In this document: piece by piece, positions 4,897 to 5,401 of the stretch
How positions within the stretch are numbered: position 1 is the stretch's first letter
Layout: every line of letters begins with the position of its first letter
Source: Anaerolineae bacterium
Lineage (GTDB): Bacteria; Chloroflexota; Anaerolineae; Anaerolineales; Villigracilaceae
Direction of reading: 5' to 3'
Length of the DNA stretch: 5,401 bases
Assembly (NCBI GenBank): GCA_003158885.1
Contig: PMLN01000233.1
Span: 1 to 5,401 of the forward strand
Program-made: the position numbers and the translations under genes
The notes under the pieces: generated by a model
Database searches by the model: none
What the model was told of the DNA's origin: nothing
The model's input: only the letters and a program-made list of their open reading frames with translations

Positions 4897-5401
4897 AGCA
4901 ATTCCCGGACTCGGTACAAGCGGGAATTGAATTTTCTGCCGAGCTGTTCCGCACAGCGAAACGAGTCATCGTCCTAACAGGGGCCGGGATTTCCACTCCA
5001 TCGGGCATCCCCGATTTTCGTTCCGAGGGAACAGGTCTGTGGTCTCGAGATGAACCGCTGGAAGTAGCCTCCCTGCACACCTTTCGCACCCAGCCTGAAA
5101 AATTCTACGAATGGTTCCGTCCGCTAGCCCGTCAAATCTTTGAAGCCATCCCTAATGCAGCGCATCAGGCGCTGGCCAAGCTGGAAAAGGCCAGATATAT
5201 TCACTCCATCCTCACCCAGAACATTGATATGCTTCATCAAAAAGCGGGAACAACGCATGTGGTCGAACTGCATGGCACACTGCGGACGCTCTCCTGCACC
5301 CAATGTTTTCAACAAGTCGACTCGGCCCCCTACCTGGAACCCTTTGTCGAACGAGGAAAATTGCCTCACTGCCCGCACTGCGGCGCGCTGCTCAAGCCGG
5401 A
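4893..5401 (+). CDS. Sir2-family NAD-dependent protein deacylase (sirtuin), 3' end outside window
   Basis: The ATG at 4893 overlaps the TGA of the preceding gene (ATGA, 4893-4896), and the frame is open to the window end, giving 169 residues. Sirtuins remove acyl groups from lysine using NAD+, making nicotinamide and O-acyl-ADP-ribose. Visible motifs: NAD-binding TGAGIS (29-34) and GIPDFRS (38-44), LTQNID (107-112), catalytic His in ELHGT (H127), and a complete Cys4 zinc site, CTQC (135, 138) and CPHC (160, 163). GTGLW after the second motif is also typical. The remaining Rossmann half lies beyond the window. The overlap and absence of a separate Shine-Dalgarno predict translational coupling. 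The acyl specificity cannot be read from this part. No truncation or missing residue is seen in the visible portion. Confidence 0.93.
   Translation, partial: MKQFPDSVQAGIEFSAELFRTAKRVIVLTGAGISTPSGIPDFRSEGTGLWSRDEPLEVASLHTFRTQPEKFYEWFRPLARQIFEAIPNAAHQALAKLEKARYIHSILTQNIDMLHQKAGTTHVVELHGTLRTLSCTQCFQQVDSAPYLEPFVERGKLPHCPHCGALLKP

Noticed and set aside
1..5401. CRISPR array, tRNA genes, or a defence system
   Set aside because: No regular repeat-spacer pattern and no tRNA apart from the tRNA-like end of tmRNA. The sirtuin has an ordinary Sir2 start and no visible defence partner.

Overview
The window looks like chromosomal DNA from a free-living bacterium, most likely a Chloroflexota member (Anaerolineae-like). 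This is inferred from the overall protein flavour: a Pro/Gln/Ser/Thr-rich lipoprotein with a 'DF..gfdnW' beta-sandwich, a receiver-ParA fusion, and a tmRNA tag of the ANN...LAA type. No single feature proves the phylum.

Left part (1-2142, + strand): the 3' end of a sugar-nucleotidyltransferase gene stops inside a strong intrinsic terminator. A small uncharacterised protein gene (about 526-738) follows, then a 48-bp imperfect inverted repeat (741-788), then a complete class I/II PLP-dependent aminotransferase (807-2003) that ends at a second intrinsic terminator. The aminotransferase start is set by a Shine-Dalgarno at 797-802. A longer reading would translate the repeat and is rejected.

Middle part (2141-3473, - strand): a secreted lipoprotein gene (2920-2141) with its own good promoter lies downstream of a complete one-piece tmRNA gene (ssrA, 3417-3035). 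The ssrA gene has an extended -10 promoter, a short hairpin-forming 5' leader, a decodable proteolysis tag (ANNTSYAAMPLAA) and a 12-bp terminator stem. The lipoprotein converges on the aminotransferase, and its stop codon overlaps that gene's terminator U-tract.

Between ssrA and the right-hand operon sits what appears to be an intact 173-bp MITE (3480-3652). It has 16-bp perfect terminal inverted repeats starting CAGGG and a 10-bp direct duplication of the target. It inserted directly against the ssrA -35 box and has pushed apart what were probably closely spaced divergent promoters.

Right part (3733-5401, + strand): a gene for a canonical phospho-receiver domain fused to a CpaE/TadZ/ParA-like domain with a degenerate P-loop overlaps by ATGA with a Sir2-family NAD-dependent deacylase gene, which runs off the window. 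The two are almost certainly translationally coupled. The least ordinary parts are the MITE at the ssrA promoter, the receiver-ParA/sirtuin pair, and the inverted repeat ahead of the aminotransferase. I see no clearly new multi-gene system.
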